Notes: a model not told the origin generated them from the letters alone. A DNA stretch of 64,000 bases from Pseudomonas oryzihabitans (GCF_024652905.1 NZ_CP102428.1:2678501-2742500), one strand, 5' to 3'; counted from the stretch's first letter, positions 36,533-46,303 are shown. Numbers and translations: made by a program.

Positions 36533-37306
36533 CTAGAGACGCTCCAACAGCGCCGGCAGGATCACCCCGGCGGCGCCCAGCAGTTGCCAGTCGCCACTGA
36601 AATCCGCTGCCGGCTGCGGATCGATGCGCACCACCGTGGCGCCCTGCTGGCGCGCCACTTCCGGCAGACTGGCCGCCGGCTGCACCAGTCCCGAAGTGCC
36701 GACCACCAGGCAGAGGTCGCAACGCTCGGCCAGCGCCCAGGCGTTGGCCAGGGCCGCCTCGGGCAGGGACTCGCCAAACCAGACCACCCCAGGCCGGGCC
36801 AGACCGCCACAGTAGGCACAACGTGGTGGCGCCACGAGCTGATCCTCGGCTTCCGGTAACGCCGGCGCTGCCAAGGGCCGCGCGCATTCGAAGCAGCGCG
36901 GCGCATGCAGGCTGCCGTGCAGATGAATCACGTCGCCACTGCCGGCGCGCTCGTGCAGGTCGTCGACATTCTGGGTGACCAGGCCCAGCCGCCCGTGCCG
37001 GCTACCCCAGTCCGCCAGGGCGCGATGCGCGGGATTGGGCTGAGCCCCCAGCACTTGGGCACGGCGCCACTCGTACCAGCTCCAGACCCGGACCGGGTCC
37101 TCGACGAAGGCTGCGGCCGTCGCCAGTTGCGCCGGATCGAAGCGCGCCCACAAGCCGGTCAGGGCTTCGCGAAAGGTGGCGATACCGCTTTCCGCCGACA
37201 CGCCGGCACCGGTCAGCACCAGCACCTCGTCGGCCTGGCGCAGGCGATCGAGCAGTACCGGCGGTAAGGCGGCGAGGCCGTCTCGGCAATCGATGGGATC
37301 GGGCAT
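36533..37306 (-). CDS. cobB: NAD-dependent deacylase, class III sirtuin (CobB/SIRT5-like)
   Basis: Removes acyl groups from lysine using NAD+. In 257 residues it has the NAD motif GAGVSAESGIATFR, the QNVDDLHERAG segment, the catalytic histidine in HLHGSL, two zinc-binding CxxC pairs (CFEC and CAYC), and GTSGLVQPAASLP near the end. The Tyr-x-x-Arg pair (YEWR) after WSW is the signature of enzymes that prefer succinyl, malonyl or glutaryl lysine. I place the start at ATG 37306, which has CAGGAG upstream; an ATG at 37327 lacks one. It is divergent from the FtsH-like gene. Confidence 0.9.
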   Translation of the reverse strand: MPDPIDCRDGLAALPPVLLDRLRQADEVLVLTGAGVSAESGIATFREALTGLWARFDPAQLATAAAFVEDPVRVWSWYEWRRAQVLGAQPNPAHRALADWGSRHGRLGLVTQNVDDLHERAGSGDVIHLHGSLHAPRCFECARPLAAPALPEAEDQLVAPPRCAYCGGLARPGVVWFGESLPEAALANAWALAERCDLCLVVGTSGLVQPAASLPEVARQQGATVVRIDPQPAADFSGDWQLLGAAGVILPALLERL

Positions 37307-37502
37307 GAAGGCGTTGGCTCCTGACATCTGCGGCAAAACAACAGGGTCTTGCGGACCGCGGAAAAGGGCGAAAGTGTGACGATACTCGACGGATGGTGAG
37401 TCCACTCATCGTTTTCCAGGGAACTGAGGTTCAACCCTGGCGCTACAGGCCGATAATCCGGGAGTCCGCGTCCGATGTCGCTCCTACCCCAACGGTATGT
37501 GA

Positions 37503-39431
37503 ATGAAGAAGTCCGTCGTTTCCAAGTATCCGCGCCTGCTGATCGCCGGCGTTCTCGCCCTCGTCACCCTGGTCAGCCTGGCCTGCTGGTGGTGGCTCAA
37601 GCCTTCCACTCCGGCTCCGACCGCCACGGCCATGCTCGCCAGTGTGCAGCAGGCCCCCGAACACTGGACCCAGGAGCCCCGCGATTTCTCCGTGCTGCTG
37701 GCCGATCTGCGCGCCGGCGTCATCAGTGGCGCCGTGATCGGTGACCGTACCCTCTACGTCGACACCACCCGCGGCGAGCACTACGCGGTGACCGATAATG
37801 GCGGTCGCCTGACCGACCGGTTGCTGGCCGATTACGCCACCCAGGCCGAGCCGCTGTTTCCGATCGCCACCTGGAGCGAGTCCGGCCAGCGCCACCCCTG
37901 GCTGGATGCCCTGCTGTTCAACCTGCCGGGCTATCTGCTCCTGCTGTTGCTGGCCGTGCCCCTGGCGCTGCGCTTCGCCAGCCCCTTCAAGCTGCACCGC
38001 AAGGGCACCGGCATCTCCTTCAAGGATGTGGTCGGCGCCGCCGAAGCCAAGCGCGCCCTGGAAGACGTCACCACCTGTCTGCGCAATCCCAAGGCCTTCG
38101 CCGCCCTGGGTGCCCGTCCGCCCAAGGGCGTGCTGCTGACCGGCGAACCCGGCACCGGCAAGACCCAGCTGGCCAAGGCCCTGGCCACCGAGTGCAACGC
38201 CCACTTCATTCAGGTGACCGGCAGTGATTTCTCCTCGATGTTCTTCGGCGTAGGCATCCAGAAGGTCAAGTCGCTGTTCCGCACCGCGCGCAAGAAGGCG
38301 CCCTGCATCATCTTCATCGACGAGATCGACGGCATCGGCCGCCGCGCCGAGCAGTCGCGCTCCAGCGATGCCGAAGCCAACCGCATCATCAACCAGTTCC
38401 TTACCGAGCTGGACGGCTTCGATGGCACCAGCGGCGTACTGGTCCTGGGCGCCACCAACTTCGCCGACTCCCTGGATCCGGCGCTGCGCCGCGAAGGCCG
38501 CTTCGACCGCACCATCGCCGTGCCGTTGCCGAGCCTGGAAGACCGTCGCGCGCTGTTCGAACTCTATGCCGGCAAGCTGCCCTGCCAGGGCGAACTGGAT
38601 CTGGCCGCCCTCTCCCGCGGCACCGTGGGCCTGACCCCGGCGGCCATCGCCTACATCAGCAACCACGCCGCCCTGTTGGCCGCCCGCGAGAACGCCAGCG
38701 CCGTGACCATGGCCCACTTCGTCGAGGCCATCGAGACCTGCCGCATCGGCGAGCAACCGGTCGGTGTCACCCCGCTGGGTTCGGCCGAGCGTACCCGCAT
38801 CGCCGTGCACGAAGCCGGTCATGCCTTGGTCGCCGCCGTGCTCAATGTCGGTCGGGTGGAAAAGGTCACCCTGCTGCCCCGTGGCCAGGCCCTGGGCGTG
38901 ACCTTGATCACCCCCACCGAAGACAAGCGCCTGCACCTGAAATCGGAACTCGAAGGTCGCATTCAGATGCTGCTGGCCGGTCGCTGCGCCGAGCAGCTGT
39001 ACTTCAACGAGGTCTCCTCGGGTGCCGCCCAGGATCTGCAGGAAGCCTCCAAGCTGGCGCTGTCCATGGTCGCCTCCCTGGGCATGGGCCCGAGCGGCTC
39101 GCTGCTCAGCCTGCAGGCCCTGCGCGACGCTGGCATCGACTTCGACGCCGCGCCCAGCATCGCCGCTGCCGACCAGTTGCTGCACAGCCTGGATCATCGC
39201 TGCCTGGCGCTGATCACCGAACTCAAGCCGGCGCTGGACGACATCACCGACCAGTTGCTGCGCGACGAGACCATTCCCGGCAGCGCCGTGGCCGAAGCCA
39301 TCGCCCGCGCCAGCGGCCTGGAAGCCTGCGGCGCCCTCAACCGTGCCCTGGCCTTCGTGCCGGAACGTTCGACTGACCCGCGCGCGGGTGACGGCGAACG
39401 CAGCATCGCGGCGGCCTTCAAGGGCGAGTGA
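37503..39431 (+). CDS. FtsH-like membrane AAA+ metalloprotease (secondary paralog)
   Basis: A 642-residue inner-membrane protein with FtsH architecture: TM1 at about residues 12-32, a periplasmic part to about 135, TM2 at about 138-158, the AAA+ domain from 170, and a peptidase domain to about 600. Walker A is GEPGTGKT at 214-221, Walker B is IIFIDEID, the pore loop is MFFGVG (FtsH has MFVGVG), and the second region of homology is GATNFADSLDPALRREGRFDR in part. The zinc motif HEAGH is at 436-440 and a third ligand aspartate is in GAAQDLQEA, so protease activity is expected. The housekeeping ftsH usually sits with rlmE; this one does not, so it is probably an extra copy. A terminator follows. 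Confidence 0.87.
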   Translation: MKKSVVSKYPRLLIAGVLALVTLVSLACWWWLKPSTPAPTATAMLASVQQAPEHWTQEPRDFSVLLADLRAGVISGAVIGDRTLYVDTTRGEHYAVTDNGGRLTDRLLADYATQAEPLFPIATWSESGQRHPWLDALLFNLPGYLLLLLLAVPLALRFASPFKLHRKGTGISFKDVVGAAEAKRALEDVTTCLRNPKAFAALGARPPKGVLLTGEPGTGKTQLAKALATECNAHFIQVTGSDFSSMFFGVGIQKVKSLFRTARKKAPCIIFIDEIDGIGRRAEQSRSSDAEANRIINQFLTELDGFDGTSGVLVLGATNFADSLDPALRREGRFDRTIAVPLPSLEDRRALFELYAGKLPCQGELDLAALSRGTVGLTPAAIAYISNHAALLAARENASAVTMAHFVEAIETCRIGEQPVGVTPLGSAERTRIAVHEAGHALVAAVLNVGRVEKVTLLPRGQALGVTLITPTEDKRLHLKSELEGRIQMLLAGRCAEQLYFNEVSSGAAQDLQEASKLALSMVASLGMGPSGSLLSLQALRDAGIDFDAAPSIAAADQLLHSLDHRCLALITELKPALDDITDQLLRDETIPGSAVAEAIARASGLEACGALNRALAFVPERSTDPRAGDGERSIAAAFKGE

Positions 39432-39453
39432 TACCCGCGACGCCTTGAAACGC

Positions 39454-39480
39454 AAAAGCCCCGGTCCGCCGGGGCTTTTT
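39454..39480 (+). terminator. Intrinsic terminator after the FtsH-like gene
   Basis: AAAAGCCCCGG (39454-39464) and CCGGGGCTTTT (39469-39479) form an 11-bp stem with a TCCG loop, then T. The A-run on the other side means it may also stop the convergent QEGLA gene. Confidence 0.85.
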
Positions 39481-39503
39481 CATGTCAGCGCCTGAACAGG
39501 CTC

Positions 39504-40802
39504 CTAGAGGATATTGGCGTAATCCGCCTCGATCCGATCCAGGCTCAGGTGGTTGAGGAAGTTGGAGAAACACATCCAGGCCGCCAGGGCGTTGAGGTCC
39601 TGAAATTGCGCCGGCAGGTACTTGGGTGGTACCACCACGCCCTCGTCCACCAGCTGGCGCAGGATGCGCATGTCCTCCAGGGTGGTCTTGCCGCAGAACA
39701 GCAGCGGGATCTGTTCCAGCTTGCCCTTGCGCACCGCCAGCTGGATGTAGTTGTAGATCAGGATGAAGCCCTTGAGATAGGACAGGTCCTTGGTGAAGGG
39801 CAGCCCGGTCGGCGTCGAGCCGCGAAACACCCGGCTGGCGTTCTGGTAGCCCGACTCCAGGTCGTAGCCCTGCTCCTGGAAGAAGCGGAAGACCTCGAGG
39901 AAATCGGCGCCGTCCTCGGCCAGGTGGATGGCGCGGGTGCGATTGGTCAGCTTGCGCAGGCGGGTCGGATAGGAGGCGAAGGCGATCACCTCCATGAGGA
40001 TCGCCAGGCCTTCCTGGGTCACGGTGGACGACGGCGGGCCCTTGGCCAGGAAGGTGCAGATCGGCTGGTTCTGGCCATTGAGGGTGGTGCCGACGTGCAC
40101 CAGGCCCTCGTGGACCTCCAGGGCGCGCACGTCACGCTCGTTGAACAGGGCGTCGGCGCGCACCTTGATGTAGTCGGCGCCCGCCGCGGCGTCGGCGACG
40201 ATACCGTCGGACTCGAACACCCGGATGGTGCCTTCCGTCTCGCCAAAGACCCGATTCAGCCGTTCCTGCAGGATGGGCACGGCGTCCTTGGCGGTCAGGG
40301 TCTTGGGCTCGTCTTCCAGGGCGCCGCGATGGGCGATGTTGTCCAGGTAGCTGGACATCATCATGCCCAGGTCGGCCAGGGTCGGATCGCCGGCATGAAA
40401 GGCGTCCGAGGCGGCGCCATAGAGCTCCTGGGAAATCAGCCCGAAGTCCGGGGTGCCGCGCGCCTGCAGCATGCGGATCACCATGCGGTACTCGCGGCAC
40501 ATGCGCCTCATGATCTGGCCGACCGGATTGAACTGGCCGAGCTGGCGGGTGACCTCCCGCTCGATGCTCTGGAATTCGCCCTTGAGCGCATCGGCGTCGA
40601 AGCCCAACGGGCGCCCTTCGTAGAAGGCGCGATCCACCGCCGGCAGGCGCTTGCCCTTGCCGTCCAGGAAGCCCTGGCGCACCCCGTCGTCCCACTTCAC
40701 CGCATCGAGGATGCGGATCGGCGCCTGGGCCGCGACGATGCGATCGGACAGCTGGCGGATGGTCTGGTGATAGGGATCGAGAAAGGGCTGGCGGGCATTC
40801 AT
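39504..40802 (-). CDS. QEGLA-motif protein (flavohemoglobin expression-modulating, DUF1704)
   Basis: A 432-residue cytoplasmic protein named for the QEGLA motif, seen here in TVTQEGLAILMEVIAFA. Just before it is EVHEGLVHVGTTLNGQNQP. The His-Glu arrangement (HEG and QEG) resembles a remnant or unusual zinc-peptidase site; the family name comes from an effect on flavohaemoglobin expression, and its biochemical function is not established. It is a separate unit between the FtsH-like gene and the VOC gene, read leftward. Confidence 0.88.
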   Translation of the reverse strand: MNARQPFLDPYHQTIRQLSDRIVAAQAPIRILDAVKWDDGVRQGFLDGKGKRLPAVDRAFYEGRPLGFDADALKGEFQSIEREVTRQLGQFNPVGQIMRRMCREYRMVIRMLQARGTPDFGLISQELYGAASDAFHAGDPTLADLGMMMSSYLDNIAHRGALEDEPKTLTAKDAVPILQERLNRVFGETEGTIRVFESDGIVADAAAGADYIKVRADALFNERDVRALEVHEGLVHVGTTLNGQNQPICTFLAKGPPSSTVTQEGLAILMEVIAFASYPTRLRKLTNRTRAIHLAEDGADFLEVFRFFQEQGYDLESGYQNASRVFRGSTPTGLPFTKDLSYLKGFILIYNYIQLAVRKGKLEQIPLLFCGKTTLEDMRILRQLVDEGVVVPPKYLPAQFQDLNALAAWMCFSNFLNHLSLDRIEADYANIL

Positions 40803-40892
40803 GACGGCGACCGGGCGACGGGCAAGACCTCAAGGATGGCCGTTGCCGTGTCTTTTGCCTAGGTTTCGTGACGGCAGACCGGCCGAGCCGCG

Positions 40893-41318
40893 CTATTTGG
40901 CGAACAGCTGGCTCATGTCCTTGAAGGCCTTGAACTCCAGGGCGTTGCCGCAGGGGTCGAAGAGAAACATGGTGGCCTGCTCGCCGACCTGGCCCTGGAA
41001 GCGGATATAGGGCTCGATGACGAATTGGGTCTCGCGGGCGCGCAGACGGTCGGCCAGGGCTTCCCACTCGTCCCAGCCGAGCACGATACCGAAGTGCGGC
41101 ACCGGCACGTTGTGGCCGTCCACGGCGTTGGTGTGAGCCTCGTCCTGGGACGCGGTCTTGGGGTGCTCGTGGATCACCAGCTGGTGGCCATAGAAGTCGA
41201 AGTCGACCCAGTGGTCGCTGGAGCGGCCTTCGGCGAGGCCGAAGACATCCCCGTAGAAGTGCCGGGCGGCGGCCAGGTCGTAGACGGGGATGGCGAGATG
41301 GAAGGGCGACAAGGCCAT
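40893..41318 (-). CDS. VOC (glyoxalase/dioxygenase-fold) protein
   Basis: A 141-residue protein of two beta-alpha-beta-beta-beta modules. The start [22 protein letters not shown] is a classic VOC N-terminus (key [16 protein letters not shown]), with the first metal-ligand histidine, and a glutamate ligand is probable in GNALEFKAF near residue 127. It may act on a small electrophile or ring compound. It is divergent from a LysR regulator across 138 bp, which suggests control by it. Confidence 0.85.
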   Translation of the reverse strand: MALSPFHLAIPVYDLAAARHFYGDVFGLAEGRSSDHWVDFDFYGHQLVIHEHPKTASQDEAHTNAVDGHNVPVPHFGIVLGWDEWEALADRLRARETQFVIEPYIRFQGQVGEQATMFLFDPCGNALEFKAFKDMSQLFAK

Positions 41319-41456
41319 GCTGGGAAATCCTGCTGAGGGGGAATGCAGCCATTCTCACCCCAGGTTTTCCTGTGCATAAAGCGTATTTTACTGCCCCCGA
41401 GCGACAAAAATTTTGTGGCTCGCTACAGTGGCCTCTCCTGACTTCAGGCCACCAGC

Positions 41457-42341
41457 ATGCTTCGCGAACTCAAGACCCTGCTCGCCGTAGCCCGCCATGG
41501 CAGTTTCGCCGCGGCCGGTCTGCACGTGGGCCTCACGCCCTCGGCGGTGAGCGCCCAGATCCGCACCCTGGAACAGAATCTGGGCGTGGACCTGTTCGAC
41601 CGCAATGGCCGCAGCGCCCTGCTCAATGCCGCGGGACGCCGCGCCCTGCCGCTGGCCGAAGAGATCCTCGCCACCTATGCGCGCATGGCGGGCGCGGGGG
41701 ACGAGATCCAGGGCGAGTTGCGCATCGGCGCCATCGCCAGCGTCCAGACCGGCCTGCTGCCCGGCACCCTGGTACAGCTGCGCCAGCAGGCGCCACGCCT
41801 GGAACCGCGGCTGGTGCCGGGCGTATCCCTGGCGCTGCTCAGCCAGGTGGACGCCGGCGAGCTGGACCTGGCCATCCTCATCCGCCCGCCCTTCGAGCTG
41901 CCCAAGGAGTTGCACGCCACCACCTTGTTGCAGGAACCCTTCGTGCTGATCGTCCCACCAGGGCTGACAGGTGACTATCCCCGGCTGTTGCTGGAGACCC
42001 AGCCCTTCATTCGCTACGACCGCCACTCCTTCGGCGGGCGCCGGGTCAGCGCCTTTCTACGCGAGCAGCGCCTGACGGTGCGCCAGGTGCTCGAGCTCGA
42101 CGAACTCGACGCCATCGTCAAGATGGTGGAGCACGGCCTGGGGGTGGCCCTGGTGCCCTGCGCCGGCCTCTGGCTGGAGCATGCGCGGGTGCGCCGGCTA
42201 TCGCTCGGCGCCCTCACCTTCCATCGCGAACTGCAGGTCATCACTCGCCACGCCGGACGGGATCTGCCGGCGGTGGCGCTGTTTCGCCAGTGCCTGACCG
42301 AGGCCGTGTCAGAACAGCTGCACCAGCAACCAGTAGAGTGA
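41457..42341 (+). CDS. LysR-family transcriptional regulator
   Basis: A 294-residue LTTR. The N-terminal winged helix (residues 1-60) is MLRELKTLLAVARHGSFAAAG and on through LTPSAVSAQIRTLEQNLGVDLF (both in part), and the periplasmic-binding-like effector domain follows from about residue 90. It is divergent from the VOC gene, the likely target, and its last 33 bases overlap the 3' end of the convergent phosphate transporter gene. Confidence 0.9.
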   Translation: MLRELKTLLAVARHGSFAAAGLHVGLTPSAVSAQIRTLEQNLGVDLFDRNGRSALLNAAGRRALPLAEEILATYARMAGAGDEIQGELRIGAIASVQTGLLPGTLVQLRQQAPRLEPRLVPGVSLALLSQVDAGELDLAILIRPPFELPKELHATTLLQEPFVLIVPPGLTGDYPRLLLETQPFIRYDRHSFGGRRVSAFLREQRLTVRQVLELDELDAIVKMVEHGLGVALVPCAGLWLEHARVRRLSLGALTFHRELQVITRHAGRDLPAVALFRQCLTEAVSEQLHQQPVE

Positions 42342-43919
42342 AGCGGACAGCGCCATGGCCACCGGCAGAGTGAGCACCCAGGCCAGCGCCAGGTTGCGCA
42401 CCGTGGCCCACTGCAATCCGGAACCGTTGGCGGCCATGGTCCCGGCCACGCCCGAAGAGAGCACATGGGTGGTGGAGACCGGCAGGCCGAAGGCGTCCGC
42501 CGCGCCGATGGTGCCCATGGCCACCAGCTCGGCCGAGGCGCCCTGGGCATAGGTCAGGTGGGTCTTGCCGATGCGCTCGCCGACGGTGATGACGATGCGC
42601 CGCCAGCCGACCAGGGTCCCCAGGCCCAGGGCGATGGCCACCGCCACCTTGACCCACAGCGGGATGAAACGGGTGGCCTGGTCGATCTGCCGCTTGAATT
42701 CCTTGAGATCCTCCTGCGCCTTGGGCGCCAGCCCCGGCAGGTGCTCCTTTTCCAGCAGGCGGATGGATTCCGACGCCAGGTACATGGCGTTGCGCACGTT
42801 GGGCATGCTCTGCGCCGGCACGTTGTTGAGGGCGCCGTACTGGCGCACCTCGCGGGCGATGTCGTCGGTGATGGCCGCCAGCGCCGGCAGCACCTCCGGA
42901 TTGCTCTGCCGCTTGCGCACGAATTCCAGCAGCACCCCATGGGGATCGGCCGGTGCGGCCTGGGGCGCCGCCTGGCGCAGGCCGCTGGCGGTGACCTCGG
43001 CGACGGCGGCGAAGGCTGGCGTGGCCGTGGCCGGCACGGCTCGGTTGAGCGCATAGGCGGTCGGCAGGGCGCCGACCAGGATCAGCATGATCAGGCCCAT
43101 GCCCTTCTGGCCATCGTTGGAACCATGGGCGAAGGATACCCCGGTGCAGGTCAGTATCAGCAGGCCGCGGATCCACGGCGGCGGCGGCTCGGCGCTCTTC
43201 GGCTCCTGGTAGAGCGTCTGGTCGCGCACGATCCGCTTGAGCAGCACCAGCAGCAGCGCGGCGCAGGCGAAGCCGATCAGCGGCGAGAACAGCAGCGCAT
43301 AGCCGACCTTGGCCACCTGGCCCCAGTCCACCCCACTGCTGCCATCCATCCCGCCCAGCCAGGCATGCATCAGACCGACCCCGATGATGGAGCCGATCAG
43401 GGTATGGGAGGACGACGCCGGCAAGCCCAGCCACCAGGTACCGAGATTCCAGATGATGGCGGCGATCAGCAGGGCGAAGATCATGGCGAAGCCCTTGCCC
43501 GCGCCCATTTCCACCACCAGGTCCACCGGCAGCAGGGCGATGACGCTGAAGGCCACCGCACCGCTGGAGAACAGCACCCCGAGGAAGTTGCAGAAGCCGG
43601 ACCAGAGCACCGCCGCATTGGGCGGCAGCGAATGGGTGTAGATCACCGTGGCCACGGCATTGGCGGTGTCGTGGAAACCATTGACGAATTCGAAACCGAG
43701 GGCGATCACCAGCGCCAGCGTCAGCCCGGCGAAGGGCAGCCAGGTGGTGGGCGACGACTGGGCATCGCTGACATCGTTATGGATACCGCCGAGGGTCACG
43801 GCCAGACCGGTCAGCAGCAGCACGATGAACAGCACGATCCGCAGCGGACCGGGCTTGCGCGAACTGTGCAGGGGATGGGACAGCGGCGACAGGGAGGCGG
43901 CTGGACTGGACGAAGGCAT
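42309..43919 (-). CDS. Inorganic phosphate transporter (Pit family)
   Basis: A 536-residue inner-membrane carrier with about 10 helices and a long cytoplasmic loop between roughly residues 290 and 430. Both family signatures are present: GFEFVNGFHDTANAVATVIYT (in part) near residue 60 and SFAHGSNDGQKGMGLIM near residue 270, plus PVSTTHVLSSGVAG near the end. It moves phosphate with protons or as a metal-phosphate complex. The start at ATG 43919 has GGAG upstream; the frame is open further but that part reads into the neighbour's promoter region. No PhoU-like partner precedes it. Confidence 0.9.
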   Translation of the reverse strand: MPSSSPAASLSPLSHPLHSSRKPGPLRIVLFIVLLLTGLAVTLGGIHNDVSDAQSSPTTWLPFAGLTLALVIALGFEFVNGFHDTANAVATVIYTHSLPPNAAVLWSGFCNFLGVLFSSGAVAFSVIALLPVDLVVEMGAGKGFAMIFALLIAAIIWNLGTWWLGLPASSSHTLIGSIIGVGLMHAWLGGMDGSSGVDWGQVAKVGYALLFSPLIGFACAALLLVLLKRIVRDQTLYQEPKSAEPPPPWIRGLLILTCTGVSFAHGSNDGQKGMGLIMLILVGALPTAYALNRAVPATATPAFAAVAEVTASGLRQAAPQAAPADPHGVLLEFVRKRQSNPEVLPALAAITDDIAREVRQYGALNNVPAQSMPNVRNAMYLASESIRLLEKEHLPGLAPKAQEDLKEFKRQIDQATRFIPLWVKVAVAIALGLGTLVGWRRIVITVGERIGKTHLTYAQGASAELVAMGTIGAADAFGLPVSTTHVLSSGVAGTMAANGSGLQWATVRNLALAWVLTLPVAMALSASLYWLLVQLF

Positions 43920-44072
43920 GGGGCGAACTCCGACACGGGATCTGGCTACCCTGCGCCGGCCACATGACGCTTTTACGTCAGCCAAGTAGCCAGACGACGG
44001 ATGACCGTCACCTGCTTTTTTCCACCTCGACCTCGGCCTGCTAGGCTGGGCCTTTGCCCAAGGATCGCGTCT

Positions 44073-44717
44073 ATGCCTCCCCGCCTGCTGCTCTGCCCTC
44101 TCCTGCTGTTGTCCCTGGCCACCGGTGCCCTGGCCGCCACGGAGCGGGCGCCACGCAGCTGCGCCCAGGACATCGGGCAAAAGCCGGCCCAGGCCCTGGC
44201 CACCAGCTGCCGGGCGCTCTCCCCCGCCACGCGACCGCCCTGCAACGCCGCCAACAGCTGTGCCCTGATAGAGGACGAGATCGCCCGCAGCTGCGCCCTG
44301 TTCGGCGATGGCGAGGCGGCCAAGGAACCCGGCTGCGGTCCACTGCCCAGCAGCGCCGAGGCCGCGGCGGCCGTGGTCCAGCGTTACTACCGGGCGCTGG
44401 ATGCGCGGGACTACGGCACCGCCTGGCAGCTATGGGGAGATGACGGCCAACCCGGCAACAGTTACGAGAAATTCCGCCAGGGCTATGCCCGGACCCGCAG
44501 CGTGCAGGTGACCCTAGGTCAGCCCGGTCCGGTCGAGGGCGCGGCCGGCTCGAGCTATGTCAGTATCCCGGTGACGGTAAAGGCACGTCTCACCGACGGC
44601 ACCCGCCAGACCTTCAGCGGCAGCTATCAGCTGCGCCGGCTCAACGACGTCGACGGCGCCTCGGCCGAGCAGCGCCGTTGGCATCTGGCCAGTGCGAAGC
44701 TACGGCAACAGCACTAA
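44073..44717 (+). CDS. Secreted hypothetical protein, 214 aa
   Basis: A periplasmic or secreted protein with a signal peptide (MPPRLLLCPLLLLSLATGAL, cleavage near AAT). Four to six cysteines in residues 30-90 suggest disulfides. From about residue 98 a domain of NTF2-like look follows: VVQRYYRALDARDYGTAWQL, then strands SSYVSIPVTVKARLTDGTRQ. AAGGA precedes the ATG. Function unknown. It lies between the phosphate transporter gene (divergent) and zapE (convergent, four-base overlap). Confidence 0.75.
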   Translation: MPPRLLLCPLLLLSLATGALAATERAPRSCAQDIGQKPAQALATSCRALSPATRPPCNAANSCALIEDEIARSCALFGDGEAAKEPGCGPLPSSAEAAAAVVQRYYRALDARDYGTAWQLWGDDGQPGNSYEKFRQGYARTRSVQVTLGQPGPVEGAAGSSYVSIPVTVKARLTDGTRQTFSGSYQLRRLNDVDGASAEQRRWHLASAKLRQQH

Positions 44718-45763
44718 CCGGGGCCGATCTGCCGCAGCTGTGACAGCCGACTACGCGTCCGCGACATGTCGGCGATCTCGCTGTCGGCCAGGGTCGCGTC
44801 GAGCGGCGCGGCGCTGACCAGGAACAGCGCCAGGCGACGGTCATAGAGCACATCCACCAGGTTGATGAAGCGCTGTCGCGCGGCGGGGCTGGCGTCGCGC
44901 AGCGGCGGCACCGCATCGAGTAGCCAGCGCTGCCAGCTTTCGCTCAGGGTCAGGTAGTCGAGGACTGCCGTGGGGCCTTCGCAGAGGTCGGCGAAGCTGA
45001 AGTGCAGCAGCCCCCCCGCGGCGCTGATGGCGGGCAGGCTGCGATGGCCTACCGGCACCTCGATCCTGGTCTGCGCCAATGGCGGCAGCGTCAGCCGACT
45101 ACGCTGCTCCGGGCTACCCGGCCAGAGATAGGCGCCAACGCCGAAGGGATCGGGCTCGGCAGGGCTGGCGCCGCGATAGTCCTGGGGACCGGCCACCGAG
45201 AGGATGTCCATGCGCGTCTCGATCAACCGGATCGCCGGCAGGAAGCGCTCGTGGTAGAGCGGATTGGGCAGCAACCCCTCCGGCGGATAGTTGGAGGTGG
45301 TAATCAGCACCACACCGCGGCTGAACAAGGCCTTGAACAGCCGGGTGATGAGCATGGCATCGCCGATGTCATGCACATGGAATTCATCGAAACAGAGCAG
45401 CCGGCAGCCAGCGAGCAAGTCGTCCAGGCTGGCGGCCAGGGCATCGCCCCCCGGCGGTTGGCGAAACATCCGCTCGTGCAGCTCGCGAAAGAAGGCATGG
45501 AAGTGCACCCGTCGCTTCTCGGCGAATGGCAGGGCGGCGAAGAAGCCGTCCAGTAGGAAGCTCTTGCCACGCCCCACCGGCCCCCAGAGATAGAGGCTGC
45601 GCGGCGTCTGGCGGCGAAACAGGCGCGGGCGCAGGAGTTCGTCGGCCAAGACAGCGAAGCGCTCGATGGCGGCCTGTTGAGCGCTATCGAGAGTGTACCC
45701 ACGGGCTTGGGCCAGATCGGCGAAATGCTCCAGCACCTGCTGGGCGGGCGAAGCGGAAGTCAT
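44714..45763 (-). CDS. zapE: Cell division ATPase ZapE (AFG1-like)
   Basis: A 349-residue AAA+ ATPase that, in E. coli, helps Z-ring function under stress. Walker A is GPVGRGKSFLL, Walker B is LCFDEFHVHDIGDA, and a sensor-like segment is LITTSNYPPEGLLPNPLYHERF (in part). The C-terminal FINLVDVLYDRRLALFLVSAA is typical of the AFG1 family. No membrane segment or signal. Probably its own unit. Confidence 0.92.
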   Translation of the reverse strand: MTSASPAQQVLEHFADLAQARGYTLDSAQQAAIERFAVLADELLRPRLFRRQTPRSLYLWGPVGRGKSFLLDGFFAALPFAEKRRVHFHAFFRELHERMFRQPPGGDALAASLDDLLAGCRLLCFDEFHVHDIGDAMLITRLFKALFSRGVVLITTSNYPPEGLLPNPLYHERFLPAIRLIETRMDILSVAGPQDYRGASPAEPDPFGVGAYLWPGSPEQRSRLTLPPLAQTRIEVPVGHRSLPAISAAGGLLHFSFADLCEGPTAVLDYLTLSESWQRWLLDAVPPLRDASPAARQRFINLVDVLYDRRLALFLVSAAPLDATLADSEIADMSRTRSRLSQLRQIGPG

Positions 45764-45848
45764 GGCGGCTGGCCAGGAAAGATAGGCCGCTAATGAAGCC
45801 GGAGCCGACGCCGCCGGTCAAGACCGATGACGTCGGCTCACCGCAGGT

Positions 45849-46235
45849 TCAGGCTGCGGCGATGAACAGGCACAGGCAGCAGAAGAAACCACCGGCCCAG
45901 GCCAGGGAACGGCGGGTGGCGTGGTCGCGGATATACAGCCAGGTGTAGGCGATGCGGCTGAGCAGGAAGAGGAAGGCCCAGAAGTTGATGGTGCCCTGGT
46001 CGGCGCCACCGGTGACGTGGGCGACGATCACTGCCGCGGCGAACAGCGGATTGATCTCGAAGGCGTTCTGCTGAGCGGCATTGGCCCGGGCCCGGGCGCC
46101 TTCCAGCTTGCCGAGGAAGCTGCGCGGATCCCGATTGTCCTCGGGCGTGAAGCCGCTGCCCTTGAACTTGGCGTAATAGGCCGCGCCATAGGGCACGAGG
46201 TAGACGAGGAAGATGCACCAGTAGGCGAAGGTCAT
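45849..46235 (-). CDS. MAPEG-family membrane protein
   Basis: A 128-residue protein with about four membrane helices (residues 2-20, 58-78, 82-104, 112-128). The N-rich central helix NAAQQNAFEINPLFAAAVIVAH, quoted here as QNAFEINPLFAAAV, is the MAPEG signature, also found in glutathione S-transferase-like membrane enzymes. Bacterial members of this size are mostly uncharacterised. It is upstream of zapE on the same strand with an 85-bp gap. Confidence 0.87.
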   Translation of the reverse strand: MTFAYWCIFLVYLVPYGAAYYAKFKGSGFTPEDNRDPRSFLGKLEGARARANAAQQNAFEINPLFAAAVIVAHVTGGADQGTINFWAFLFLLSRIAYTWLYIRDHATRRSLAWAGGFFCCLCLFIAAA

Positions 46236-46303
46236 GTCGGCGTCCCTGGAAGTGTGAGGGTTCGCCTATCTGACCTGCCTGGCCGGGAAAAATCCACTCC
46301 GCT

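Noticed and set aside
37443-39455. Long minus-strand open frame opposite the FtsH-like gene
   Set aside because: Same reasons: antisense to an intact AAA+ protease gene and rich in Gly, Gln and Ala without motifs.
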